Part shown: one piece after another, positions 21,099-29,285 of the stretch
Layout of the letters: each line of letters starts with the position of its first letter
Numbering within the stretch: position 1 is the first letter of the stretch
Source: CAYQQU01 sp964419545
GTDB lineage: Bacteria; Bacteroidota; Bacteroidia; Chitinophagales; Saprospiraceae
Length of the DNA stretch: 64,000 nt
Assembly: GCA_964419545.1 (NCBI GenBank)
Contig: CAYQQU010000027.1
Span: 1 to 64,000 of the forward strand
Reading direction: 5' to 3'
Notes under the pieces: generated by a model
The model's input: only the letters and a program-made list of their open reading frames with translations
The model's database searches: none
Told to the model about the DNA's origin: nothing
Program-made: the position numbers and the translations under genes

Positions 21099-21509
21099 CT
21101 AGCTGTAGACCGTCGCGATCAACCGCCGGCGCCCGCCGCGGTTGCGGAATTCGCAAAGATAAATACCCTGCCAGACGCCCAGGTTGAGCCGGCCGCCGGT
21201 GATCGGGATGGTGACCGAGCTGCCTACCAGCGCGGCTTTGATATGCGCCGGCATGTCGTCGGGGCCTTCCAGGGTGTGGGTAAGAAAGGGCATGTTCTCG
21301 GGTACGAGCTGGTTGAAGATGGCTTCGAAATCGACGCGCACCGAAGGGTCTGCATTTTCGTTGACGGCGAGGCCGGCCGAGGTGTGCTGGATAAAAAGAT
21401 TGAGCAGGCCGGTATCCGGCAGATCGGGCAGGTGGGTCAGCACCTCGTCGGTGATGAGGTGGTAACCCCGGGATTGCGAGCGCAGGACGATTTCCGTTTG
21501 TCGAACCAT
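21099..21509 (-). CDS. YjbQ/UPF0047 family protein
   Basis: A 136-residue protein of the YjbQ family, small homotrimeric enzymes also called secondary thiamine-phosphate synthases because of weak side activity. The central signature FIQHTSAGLAVNENADPSVRVD and the C-terminal LGVWQGIYLCEFR are clear and include the conserved His and Asn residues. The physiological reaction is unsettled. It lies 110 bp upstream of the GH3 gene on the same strand but with enough space for a separate promoter. Confidence 0.9.
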   Translation of the reverse strand: MVRQTEIVLRSQSRGYHLITDEVLTHLPDLPDTGLLNLFIQHTSAGLAVNENADPSVRVDFEAIFNQLVPENMPFLTHTLEGPDDMPAHIKAALVGSSVTIPITGGRLNLGVWQGIYLCEFRNRGGRRRLIATVYS

Positions 21510-21655
21510 GGATCAGTGGTTTTGCCCCGCAAAAATGAGAAAAAAACGGAAGTAAGACTGAAGGAATTAGTGGACTGAGAAAGGCAATTTATGTTGGCCC
21601 CCTTTTCGGTGTGCTGGATTTTCAGGGGGCGGACCCCCGGCAATCGCATTTAAAA

Positions 21656-21722
21656 GATGCTACCGCTGACGACAGGTTCCTAAGCTGTTGATTTTCATAA
21701 CGAACCCGCTCCAAACATGCTT
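21656..21722 (-). repeat. Dispersed intergenic repeat, copy 2
   Basis: Read on the minus strand it starts AAGCATGTTTGGAGC and contains AAATCAACAG, TTAGGAACC and GTCGTCA in the same order as copy 1 at 14255-14323. It lies between YjbQ and the DUF6089 gene, just downstream of the stop of the latter. Confidence 0.7.
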
Positions 21723-21745
21723 AAAAGCAAGCCCCAAAAACGCTC

Positions 21746-22585
21746 TTACCGCCGCCCGTACTCCGGGCAGCGCAGGTCGCCGAAATAATATACCAGTCCT
21801 ACGCCCAGGAATACGTAACTATCGTTATTGCTCGCCGTGCCCCGTTGGGTGCCCGGCCGGCCGATCTGCCCGTTGTTGATGCCGGGCAGTTCGACGGAGC
21901 GGTCGGAAAGGGCCACTGCCAGATCGCCGTCGGGTGCGCGCAGCTGGCGCAGATCGTCCATGTCGGGATAAATGGTGCTGACGTCGTCGAGGTAGTCGGT
22001 AAAGAGCTGGCGGGCGCTCAGCTCAAAGTTGAGGCTCCATTCGTAGCTGATGGCCACCTTGAACCCGGCGCCGAAGATGATGCCGCCGGAGACGGTGTAG
22101 TACTCTTCGCCTTTGAATTGCCCTTCGGTGCCGAGCGGCCGCAGGTCGATCCACTCTTCGTCCAGTTGCGCCTGAGGGTTGAAGTAAAAGACGTTGAACC
22201 CACCGAAAATATAAGGAGTGTAGTACCGGTCGCGCGTGCCGCGTACGTAGGGCAGGAAGTTGAATTCCAGCTGCGCCGAGCCGTCGACGATCACCGAGCG
22301 GAAGCTCAGGTTGCGCGCGCGTTCGAAAGCATTGTCAGACAGGGCGTCGTCTCCTTCCACGCGCCCGTAATTGCCGGAAAATTTGATGCAGATGCGGGGG
22401 TTGTAATTGTAACGGGCGACAAAACCGCCGGCGAGGTTGGGGCGGCTGAGGTTGTAGTTGGTATTCAGGTCGCCGAAATAATAGGAAACGCCCGCCCACG
22501 GCCCGGCTTCCCAGCCGCGCTGGGCCATGCCGGCCTGGAGCATTCCGAACAGCGCGATAGTGAGTAAGTAACGTAATAATTTCAC
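21746..22585 (-). CDS. DUF6089-family outer membrane beta-barrel protein
   Basis: A ~279-residue exported barrel protein typical of Bacteroidota (DUF6089). After the signal peptide (ending AGMAQ), the mature part opens with WEAGPWAGVSYYFGDLNTNYN, a hallmark of the family, and continues with alternating beta strands to the C-terminal VGLVYYFGDLRCP. The family has no assigned function. The longest frame starts at 22609, but a perfect -7 box TAACTTTG (22607-22614, minus strand) overlaps that codon. The transcript should start near 22600, so the GTG at 22585 (followed by KLLRYLLTIALFG) is the likely start. Confidence 0.82.
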   Translation of the reverse strand: MKLLRYLLTIALFGMLQAGMAQRGWEAGPWAGVSYYFGDLNTNYNLSRPNLAGGFVARYNYNPRICIKFSGNYGRVEGDDALSDNAFERARNLSFRSVIVDGSAQLEFNFLPYVRGTRDRYYTPYIFGGFNVFYFNPQAQLDEEWIDLRPLGTEGQFKGEEYYTVSGGIIFGAGFKVAISYEWSLNFELSARQLFTDYLDDVSTIYPDMDDLRQLRAPDGDLAVALSDRSVELPGINNGQIGRPGTQRGTASNNDSYVFLGVGLVYYFGDLRCPEYGRR

Positions 22586-22606
22586 GGTCTTATTTTTTTC
22601 GAGCCG

Positions 22607-22614
22607 CAAAGTTA
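22607..22614 (-). promoter_or_regulatory. -7 box that decides the DUF6089 start
   Basis: Minus-strand TAACTTTG is a perfect TAnnTTTG match. Its position on top of the longest possible start codon (22609) favours the internal GTG at 22585. No clear -33 element at 19-bp spacing. Confidence 0.5.
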
Positions 22615-22704
22615 ATCATCCCTGAACCTAACCTCGCGGGGGAGCCCACAAATTTTGTTACATAACGAAAAAAATAAACCGTTGGTATAGCAGTTTTTCA
22701 ATTA

Positions 22705-22723
22705 GCCGCAAAGTGTTTGCGGC
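22705..22723 (-). terminator. Hairpin downstream of nadA
   Basis: A perfect 8-bp stem GCCGCAAA / TTTGCGGC with a 3-nt loop lies 33 bp past the nadA stop. The following minus strand is A/T rich, but a run of Us appears only ~30 nt later, so termination is uncertain. Confidence 0.35.
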
Positions 22724-22755
22724 AATTCAAAAAAGCTGCAGGTAGTCAGTACTTC

Positions 22756-23760
22756 TCACAACCCTGCCTTCGCAGAGATCTCCAGCATCCGGTCGATCGA
22801 AGCGCGCCCTTGTTCAATGACCCAATCGGGCAGCTCGATGGCCGGCTGTTCGTACTCCATGCACACGTAGAGCTTTTCAAGGGTGTTGCGCTTCATGTGC
22901 GGGCATTCGTTGCAGGCGCAGGTGTTGTTGGGCGGCGCGGGAATAAAGGTTTTATGCGGCGAGGCTTTCTGCATCTGGTGGATGATGCCGGCCTCGGTAG
23001 CGACGATGAACGCCTGTGCTTCGCTGTTCTGGGTATAACGAAGCAAGCTGGTCGTGGAGCCGATATGGTCGGCCATTTCCAGGATGTGGGCTTCGCATTC
23101 GGGATGGGCGATGAACCGGGCGTTGGGATGGCGCAGGCGCAGCTTGGTGATCTTTTCGTGCGAGAAAATTTCGTGCACCATGCAGGTGCCGTCCCAGAGC
23201 ACCATATCGCGGCCCGTCTTTTTGACGAGGTAACGCCCCAGGTTGATGTCGGGGGCGAAGATGATGGGCTGATCTTTGGGGATGCTTTCGATGATCTGTA
23301 CGGCATTGGTGGACGTACAGCAGATATCGGTCAGGGTTTTCAGCTCGGCCGTGCAGTTGATGTAGCTGACCACGATATGGTCGGGGTACCGGGCTTTGAA
23401 CTGACGAAAGGCGGGCGCCGGGCAGGAATCGGCCAGCGAGCAACCCGCTTTGAGGTCGGGAAGCAGCACTTTTTTCTGGGGCGACAGCATCTTCGCCGTT
23501 TCGGCCATAAAATGGACCCCCGCGAAGACAATAATGTCGGCATCCGTGGCCGCCGCCTGTTGGGAAAGACCGAGGCTGTCGCCGATGTAGTCGGCGATGT
23601 CCTGAATGTCGGGCTCCTGGTAGTAATGCGCCAGGATGATGGCGTTTTTCTCCTGCTTCAACCGCTCGATCTCCTCGAACAGATCCAATGTGGGGTCGAC
23701 CTCGATATCGAGATACCCTTTCCGGGGAAGGAGCTTTTCCGCTGCAGCTATCGTACTCAT
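22756..23760 (-). CDS. nadA: Quinolinate synthase
   Basis: NadA condenses iminoaspartate with dihydroxyacetone phosphate to quinolinate in NAD synthesis, using an oxygen-sensitive [4Fe-4S] cluster. The 334-residue protein has the family motifs ILAHYYQEPDIQDIADYIGDSL, FAGVHFMAETAK, and PDLKAGCSLADSC. Likely cluster ligands are Cys107, Cys193 (DGTCMVHE) and Cys286 (CACNECPHM). Length and motifs are complete. Neither nadB nor nadC is adjacent. The gene is 63 bp downstream of the RsmI-like gene on the same strand, separated by a small hairpin. Confidence 0.96.
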   Translation of the reverse strand: MSTIAAAEKLLPRKGYLDIEVDPTLDLFEEIERLKQEKNAIILAHYYQEPDIQDIADYIGDSLGLSQQAAATDADIIVFAGVHFMAETAKMLSPQKKVLLPDLKAGCSLADSCPAPAFRQFKARYPDHIVVSYINCTAELKTLTDICCTSTNAVQIIESIPKDQPIIFAPDINLGRYLVKKTGRDMVLWDGTCMVHEIFSHEKITKLRLRHPNARFIAHPECEAHILEMADHIGSTTSLLRYTQNSEAQAFIVATEAGIIHQMQKASPHKTFIPAPPNNTCACNECPHMKRNTLEKLYVCMEYEQPAIELPDWVIEQGRASIDRMLEISAKAGL

Positions 23761-23805
23761 AACTTGCTTTTGGAATTCTAACGACCGGGCCGAAAAAATA
23801 GTTCA

Positions 23806-23828
23806 CTTAGTTTGACTTTAAAACTAAG
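23806..23828 (-). terminator. Possible terminator of the RsmI-like gene
   Basis: CTTAGTTT and AAACTAAG form an 8-bp stem with a 7-nt loop overlapping the stop codon. On the minus strand a TATTTTTT tract follows after five bases. It could attenuate read-through into nadA. Confidence 0.35.
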
Positions 23829-24555
23829 TTTTCCTGCCTCCCGCTGCTGCTTCCAGAAGAAAGATGGCCGGCCGTTTGTGCAGATCCGGCGGCGGCGCCT
23901 TTTGCCAGTTGGCGACGGAGCGCGTGGCGATGTACTGGGTCGGGAGGGTGAGGTCCGCGGCGATGCAGAAGCGGGTAGGGAGCGCGAGGGTCTGGAGGGC
24001 CGTCTCGATCAGCTGCCGGTTGCGGTAAGGGGTTTCAATAAACAGTTGGGTGTGGCGGTTGCGGCCCGAGAGCTGCTCCAGCCGCTTGAGGTCTTTAGCG
24101 AGCTGCGGACGTTTGGGCGAGAGGTAGCCTTGAAAGCTGAACCCCTGGCCGTTCATACCCGACGCCATCAGCGCCAGCAGTATGGAAGACGGCCCGACCA
24201 GCGGCTCGACAGGGATTTCCAACTGGTGGGCCAGTTCGACGATGACGGCGCCGGGATCGGCTACGCCCGGGCAGCCTGCTTCCGAGAGCAAACCGATGTC
24301 GCTGCCCTCCTGCGCCGGCGCCAGGAAGGACGAAATCTCTTCCGGCGGCGTTCGTTTGTTGAGCTCGAAAAAGGTCAGTTCGGAAAAGCTTTTTACCGGT
24401 TCGGTCAGCTTGATGAAATGGCGGGCCGTTTTGGCTCGCTCGGCGATAAAAAAGTCGAGCCGGTGCAGGATGTCGATCACATAGGCCGGCAGGGTCTGTA
24501 TCGCCCCTTCGCCCAACGGGGCGGGAATGAGGTAGAGTTTGCCTTTTGGATCCAT
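23824..24555 (-). CDS. RsmI-like SAM-dependent methyltransferase
   Basis: A 243-residue tetrapyrrole-methylase-fold protein of the RsmI family, whose best-known member 2'-O-methylates C1402 of 16S rRNA. Family features are the opening GKLYLIPAPLGEGA, the glycine-rich SAM site LLSEAGCPGVADPGAVIV near residue 90, VEPLVGPSSILLALMASGM, and FSFQGYLSPKR. It is shorter than canonical RsmI (~285 residues), lacking the C-terminal extension, and the first motif is altered from the usual GTPIGN. It is therefore more likely the Bacteroidota paralogue than RsmI itself. The target is unproven. It is divergent from scpA. Confidence 0.85.
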   Translation of the reverse strand: MDPKGKLYLIPAPLGEGAIQTLPAYVIDILHRLDFFIAERAKTARHFIKLTEPVKSFSELTFFELNKRTPPEEISSFLAPAQEGSDIGLLSEAGCPGVADPGAVIVELAHQLEIPVEPLVGPSSILLALMASGMNGQGFSFQGYLSPKRPQLAKDLKRLEQLSGRNRHTQLFIETPYRNRQLIETALQTLALPTRFCIAADLTLPTQYIATRSVANWQKAPPPDLHKRPAIFLLEAAAGGRKT

Positions 24556-24649
24556 ACCGGCAAGTTAACAAGTGTGGAAAACTTCTCCGCCGGCTTGGCC
24601 CCAAAATCCTTATTTTAGCCGCTACCATTTCCAAGTTACCTAAATACGC

Positions 24650-25402
24650 ATGACCGCTACCACCTATACGATCCGGCTTCCTCAGTTCGAAGGTCCTTTT
24701 GACTTACTGCTCTTTTTCATCGAACGCGATGAGCTGGACATCAACGATATTCCCATCGCTAAGATCACCGATGATTTTCTCGGCTACATCCAGCAGATGG
24801 AAAGGATGAATATCGACCTGGCCAGCGAGTTTATCGTGGTGGCGGCCACCCTCTGCCGCATCAAGGCCAAAATGCTGTTGCCCCGCAAACAGATGGACGA
24901 GGAAGGCAACGAGATCGACCCGCGGGAAGAACTGGTGCAGCGGCTGATGGAATACAAGCGCTACAAGAGCGTACTGGAAGCCATGCGCAAAATGGAGGAA
25001 CGCCGCGCCAAGCAGTGGCGCCGCGGCAACGTCAACCGCGAGCTGCGCACCATCGCCGAAAAAGCGCTGGTCGACGCCGAGCTGGAGTCCATCTCGCTTT
25101 ATAAACTGCTGCGGGCTTTCGAAAAGGTAATGACCCGCTTCGAGCAAATGAACCCTTCCAGGGTTCACCAGATCGTTCAGTTTAGTTATACCGTGGAAGA
25201 GCAGGCCCAGTTCATCATCGGGAAGGTGAAGCAGCACGGTAAAGCCGGCTTCCGGCAGCTTTTTACCGGCTGCCGCAACCGCATCCACGCCATCGTTACT
25301 TTCCTGGCGATGCTGGAATTGCTGAATATGGGCAAGGTGGCTGTCATTAACGGGATGGGCGCCAACAACTTCTGGTTAACCGCCGCGGAAGGCGCCAAGT
25401 GA
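24650..25402 (+). CDS. scpA: Segregation and condensation protein ScpA
   Basis: ScpA is the kleisin that bridges SMC heads and recruits ScpB to compact chromosomes. The 250-residue protein carries the family start IRLPQFEGPFDLLLFFIERDELDINDIPIA, the helix IDLASEFIVVAATLCRIKAKMLLP, and the C-terminal winged-helix segment IVTFLAMLELLNMGKVAV. scpB is not adjacent, as is common in Bacteroidota. The gene stands alone between a divergent methylase gene and a long non-coding gap. Confidence 0.94.
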   Translation: MTATTYTIRLPQFEGPFDLLLFFIERDELDINDIPIAKITDDFLGYIQQMERMNIDLASEFIVVAATLCRIKAKMLLPRKQMDEEGNEIDPREELVQRLMEYKRYKSVLEAMRKMEERRAKQWRRGNVNRELRTIAEKALVDAELESISLYKLLRAFEKVMTRFEQMNPSRVHQIVQFSYTVEEQAQFIIGKVKQHGKAGFRQLFTGCRNRIHAIVTFLAMLELLNMGKVAVINGMGANNFWLTAAEGAK

Positions 25403-25451
25403 TCCGGTCTTCTCCATCAGCTCCGACCCCGGGAACTCGGGTAAAAAAAAG

Positions 25452-25476
25452 GGCTATGCACAATTAAGGCATAGCC
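25452..25476 (-). terminator. Intrinsic terminator-like hairpin, minus strand
   Basis: GGCTATGC / GCATAGCC stem with a 9-nt loop. Read on the minus strand it is followed by a C and then a run of eight Ts, a textbook intrinsic terminator. The nearest plus-strand gene, scpA, ends 49 bp away but has the wrong orientation for this T-run. Confidence 0.55.
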
Positions 25477-25769
25477 GAACATAGAGAAAGTATTATAGGG
25501 CTACAGTATAGGATACTATTTGGGGCGATCGATGGGCGTTACGCAAATTGAAAAGATGGACGAATGCCGCTCACCTTTTGAAATGCAAAATTTGAAAAAG
25601 TAAACTTGCGAAAGCCTTCGCGCCGCAATTGGGTGTCGGTGTTGTTCACAGCAGGCGCTATCTAAACGTGCAGATAGATCTTACGGAGGAATTTGAGTTA
25701 AATTTCTTTTTTTATTGTGAAGCGAACTTTAATTTGGGATTAACTTTAGATTAACGATAAAATAAAAAT

Positions 25770-25802
25770 GCCAGAGTCGTATCGGGGAAACACGACTCTG
25801 GC
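25770..25802 (-). terminator. Terminator of the DUF5691-MoxR-DUF5682 operon
   Basis: GCCAGAGTCGT and ACGACTCTGGC form a perfect 11-bp stem around an 11-nt loop. On the minus strand ATTTTTATTTTA follows. It lies 148 bp past the DUF5682 stop, closing that operon. Confidence 0.65.
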
Positions 25803-25950
25803 TGGAAAGCGACTTTAGATTGCAGGAAAGATTAGCATCGTGTGAGAGAAGATGACAGCAAGAAATCAACTTTTGACAATTACAAATGTCCTTTCTGGCC
25901 TTAAATTGAACATTAAGGCAAGTTTAAATCCTCATTAATTCCCTTTTACC

Positions 25951-28194
25951 TCATTTTAAGCCCATTATTTGCTGTAAAACGGGCAAAACCTCAGCTTTTC
26001 TTTCTTTATCCAGCGGTTGATCTGAGCGCCCTGCCTCCTCATCGGCGGAGGGAGGACGGCGCGCCAGGTCGAGCAGCTGCCGGCGTTCGGAAGCGGAAAA
26101 ATCGGAGAAGGTGCGGCGTAGCAAGGGCAATACTTCCCGAAAAGCTCCGTCTTCCAGCTCCGCCATCCACCGATCGAGGAGCTGCCAGAGCGCCGGGTTG
26201 TGCAGCAGCAGCAGGCCGCTGCCGTGTAAAAATCCGGAAAGCCACTGCGCGACCGCCGCGGTCGCCTGGCCGCCGGAAAGGTGGTAAGAGAAACGCCGGG
26301 CCGCCTCGTCCGCGGCCAGCTTTCCTTTTTCCAGTAGTAGCCGGTTGGCGGCCCCGCAAACCAGTGGATGGGCCTGGGGCAGGGTAGCGAGGTGTCCGAG
26401 GGTCCGCAACCAACCCGACTGGTGTTCCGGCCAGTCGATCAGAAAAATGGCGTGGTTGGCCTGCAGCATCTGGGCCAGGAGGTCTTCGGCCTGTTCGTCG
26501 TCAATGCTCAGGCAGGCGCCGGGGAAGCCGATGCAAATGCGGGGTACGATATCGTCGATTACCCGCTGCACCACGCCCGCATCCGTCTGGCGGGTGTTTC
26601 CGTAGCGGACGATGCGCACGAGGGCGGGCAGGGCTTCCATGAGCCGGAGTACGTCTTTGTCGAGCGCGGCGGCGTCGCGCACCGCTCCCATCAGCGGCGC
26701 GATCAGCGCATTCAGGTCGGCATTCAGCACTTTTTCCAGGAGGGTCGTCAGCGCGAGTAGGGAGCGATTCTCGGTCAGCAGCCGGCGCCCCCTGGCCAGG
26801 GCGGCTTCTTCCACGGTATTGCCCAGCATGGCGGCTTCGATAATGCGGAGGGCGAAGTCGGGCAGCCATTTCAGCTGCCATTCTTCGCTGAACCCGCCGA
26901 GCCGGTTTTTGCGGGAAACCCGGGCCTGCCCCCAGGGTATATCGAGTAACTGCAGCCGGTGGAGCAGCCGGCTGGCGAGCAGGTTGCGTTTTTTGCGCAG
27001 GTCGAGCTCGAGATCGACCGCCTTCATTTTTTCGTAGGCGTCGCGCAGGCCGGCCGATTTGATACTGCTTTCCAGGTCGCGCTGCAGCGGCAGCTGGGGG
27101 ATCTTTTCCGATACTTCCCCGATAACGTCGCCGACCACGAGCTGCCGCCGGATCAAGGCAAGCGGCGTTTCGTCACCTTCGCAGAAAACGGAGACGGCCG
27201 CTTCTTCGAGCTCCTGGATGCCGGGCACCGGGCGCCGCCGCAGCGTGGCCAGGGCATCGGCCAGCCGCACTGCTTCCAGGACGTGCGCCGCCGAAGCGCT
27301 GAGATCTTCGCCCCTGAAGAGGCGGGCCGTACGGGCCATCCAGCGGATAGCTACTTCCTTGCGATTGCGGAACAACATCTCGTACCACGCGGGCGACAAT
27401 ACCCCGGCCCGGTAGCCGCTCTGGAAAGCCAGGCGCTCGTAACTCCAAGGGATCCAGGTGCATGCCGTTTTGGTTTTGCCGATGCCCCTCAACAACTTGT
27501 TGTCTTCGCTTTGCTTGTAGCGCTTCAGGTCGGCCAGGGCCGGAGCGTGCCAGGCGCCGCAGACGACCGCCACCTTTTCGAAGCCCTCTTTGGCGGCTTT
27601 CCGCATTACTTTTCGCATGTGCGCCTCCCGCAATAGGGTATGGGGGCGCTCTGCGGTTCGCTCGGCGCGCAGGGTGGTCATCAGCTCCAGGATCACTGTG
27701 AAGATGCGTTGGTCGGATTCGTATTGTTCGAAAGTGTGTTCCCACCAGCGCTCGCTGTCGGGAAAGCCGGCGAGATGGGCGAGATACCCCATAGGATCGT
27801 AGCGAAGGCGCCGGTCGGCAGCGGGCTCCGGCGCTTCCGTCGGCAGGTCCAGCTCGGGAGCTTGCCGGGCTTCCCGTTCGAGTGTGAAAGACAACTGCTG
27901 GGGCAGGTCCATCAACCGGATGGGAATATCATGGCGGAGGGCGTAGCGGATGGCCTGCCATTCGGGTGAAAATTCGGCAAACGGCAGGTAAACGGCTTCT
28001 TCCAGGTCTTTGGTGTTGTAAATCAGCAGGGCGACCGGGGGCGTCATGCCGGCGCTGCCCGCCAGGGCAATGCTGTCTTCCGCATCGGCCGGCGCTTCGA
28101 TGAGCAGGCAGTCGGGCCGCTGTTCATTCAACGCTCGCCGCAGGTTGAGGGCCGAACCCGGCCCGTGGTGCCGAATGCCGTAGATCGTGAACAT
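25951..28194 (-). CDS. DUF5682 family protein, putative TraB/TIKI-like hydrolase
   Basis: A 747-residue protein of the DUF5682 family, function unknown. The first ~220 residues show an ordered set of conserved polar motifs: GIRHHGPGSA at 6-15 (His9, His10), CLLIEAPAD at 29-37 (Glu33), RWWEHTFEQ at 149-157, LLREAHMRKVM at 187-197 and VVCGAWHAPAL at 210-220 (His216). This order resembles the TraB/TIKI/EreA-like fold (early GxxH, a Glu, a helix with Arg, late GxxH), so a metal-dependent hydrolase is plausible; this is inference. The remaining ~500 residues are helical and repeat-like. The longer frame from 28281 would overlap the MoxR gene by 82 bp and is rejected. It is the last gene of a three-gene operon, 5 bp after the MoxR ATPase. 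Confidence 0.8.
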   Translation of the reverse strand: MFTIYGIRHHGPGSALNLRRALNEQRPDCLLIEAPADAEDSIALAGSAGMTPPVALLIYNTKDLEEAVYLPFAEFSPEWQAIRYALRHDIPIRLMDLPQQLSFTLEREARQAPELDLPTEAPEPAADRRLRYDPMGYLAHLAGFPDSERWWEHTFEQYESDQRIFTVILELMTTLRAERTAERPHTLLREAHMRKVMRKAAKEGFEKVAVVCGAWHAPALADLKRYKQSEDNKLLRGIGKTKTACTWIPWSYERLAFQSGYRAGVLSPAWYEMLFRNRKEVAIRWMARTARLFRGEDLSASAAHVLEAVRLADALATLRRRPVPGIQELEEAAVSVFCEGDETPLALIRRQLVVGDVIGEVSEKIPQLPLQRDLESSIKSAGLRDAYEKMKAVDLELDLRKKRNLLASRLLHRLQLLDIPWGQARVSRKNRLGGFSEEWQLKWLPDFALRIIEAAMLGNTVEEAALARGRRLLTENRSLLALTTLLEKVLNADLNALIAPLMGAVRDAAALDKDVLRLMEALPALVRIVRYGNTRQTDAGVVQRVIDDIVPRICIGFPGACLSIDDEQAEDLLAQMLQANHAIFLIDWPEHQSGWLRTLGHLATLPQAHPLVCGAANRLLLEKGKLAADEAARRFSYHLSGGQATAAVAQWLSGFLHGSGLLLLHNPALWQLLDRWMAELEDGAFREVLPLLRRTFSDFSASERRQLLDLARRPPSADEEAGRSDQPLDKERKAEVLPVLQQIMGLK

Positions 28195-28199
28195 TATTG

Positions 28200-29285
28200 C
28201 TACAAAAAATCTTTGCTGGCGCGGTAAATATCTCTCCACTCCTCCCTTTCCTTGACAATGGTCTCGAGGTATTCCAGCCAAATCGCCCGGTCTTGCACGG
28301 GGTCTTTGACCACCGCGCCGGTCAGCCCGGCCGCCAGATCGGTCGCTTTTAATCTCCCGTCCCCGAAATGAGTCGCCAGCGCCTGGCCGCTATTGATAAC
28401 GGAGATGGCCTCGGCGGTGCTGAGGGTGCTGCTCGGGGACTTGATCTTGGCGCGGCCATCTTCGGTTTTTCCGCTGCGCAATTCCCGGAATATGGTCACC
28501 AGTCGCCGGATCTCCTCTACGGGGGTGGGCGCAGCAGGAGCCTCCAGGTTTTGCCCCAGCTTCTCGACCCGGCTTTTGACGATGGTCACTTCTTCTTCCA
28601 GGGTAGCGGGCAGCGGCATCACTACCGTATTAAAGCGGCGGCGCAGGGCTCTCGAAAGTTCATTGATGCCGCGGTCGCGGTCGTTGGCAGTAGCGATCAG
28701 GTTGAAGCCGCGCCGGGCCTGAACTTCGGTGTTGAGTTCCGGGATGGGCAACGTCTTTTCCGATAAGATAGTGATCAAAGTATCCTGTACATCGGAAGGA
28801 ATGCGGGTAAGCTCTTCCAGGCGGACCATCTTACCTTCCTGCATGGCCGACAAAACGGGGCTGGCCACCAGCGCCGCCTCGGAAGGGCCTTCGGCGAGGA
28901 GTCGGGCGTAGTTCCAGCCGTAGCGCAGCGCTTCTTCACTGAGGCCGGCGGTGCCTTGTACGAGCTGGGTGGAATCGCCGCTGATGGCTGCCGCGAGGTG
29001 CTCCGAAACCCAGGTCTTAGCCGTTCCGGGCGTGCCGACCAGCAGGAGGGCGCGGTCGGTAACCAAAGTGGCGACGGCCACCTCGATCAGCCGGCGATTG
29101 CCGTAGTATTTGGGTTCGATAACGGCGCCGTCGGCCAGCTTGCCGCCCAGCAGATAGGTGACTACCGCCCAGGGCGAAAGCTTCCAGTTGGCCGGCCGCG
29201 GATGGTCGTCTGCATGAGATAAGGCGGCCAGTTCGTGAGCATAAGCCTGCTCGGCGTGCGGCCGCAATACCGACTGATCGTTCAT
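28200..29285 (-). CDS. MoxR-type AAA+ ATPase
   Basis: A 361-residue AAA+ protein of the MoxR group, chaperone-like ATPases that activate or remodel partner proteins. Walker A GTPGTAKT is at 84-91, Walker B-like VRLEEL at 154-159, sensor-1 IATAND near 197-202, and an arginine-finger stretch ALRRRF at 213-218. The Walker B position has LEEL, where the common pattern is DEI/DEAN. The ATG at 29285 overlaps the DUF5691 stop as ATGA, indicating translational coupling; DUF5682 follows 5 bp later. MoxR proteins usually pair with a VWA-domain protein. None is found here, so DUF5682 or DUF5691 may be the client. Confidence 0.88.
   Translation of the reverse strand: MNDQSVLRPHAEQAYAHELAALSHADDHPRPANWKLSPWAVVTYLLGGKLADGAVIEPKYYGNRRLIEVAVATLVTDRALLLVGTPGTAKTWVSEHLAAAISGDSTQLVQGTAGLSEEALRYGWNYARLLAEGPSEAALVASPVLSAMQEGKMVRLEELTRIPSDVQDTLITILSEKTLPIPELNTEVQARRGFNLIATANDRDRGINELSRALRRRFNTVVMPLPATLEEEVTIVKSRVEKLGQNLEAPAAPTPVEEIRRLVTIFRELRSGKTEDGRAKIKSPSSTLSTAEAISVINSGQALATHFGDGRLKATDLAAGLTGAVVKDPVQDRAIWLEYLETIVKEREEWRDIYRASKDFL

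Larger units (their letters stand above)
25403..25950. other. 548-bp gap with two hairpins, no gene seen
   Basis: AT-rich compared with its neighbours and without a convincing frame. It holds two strong hairpins (25452-25476 and 25770-25802), both preceded on the plus strand by A-runs, so both would terminate minus-strand transcription. The ~290 bp between them is unexplained and could hold a small minus-strand RNA. Confidence 0.5.
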
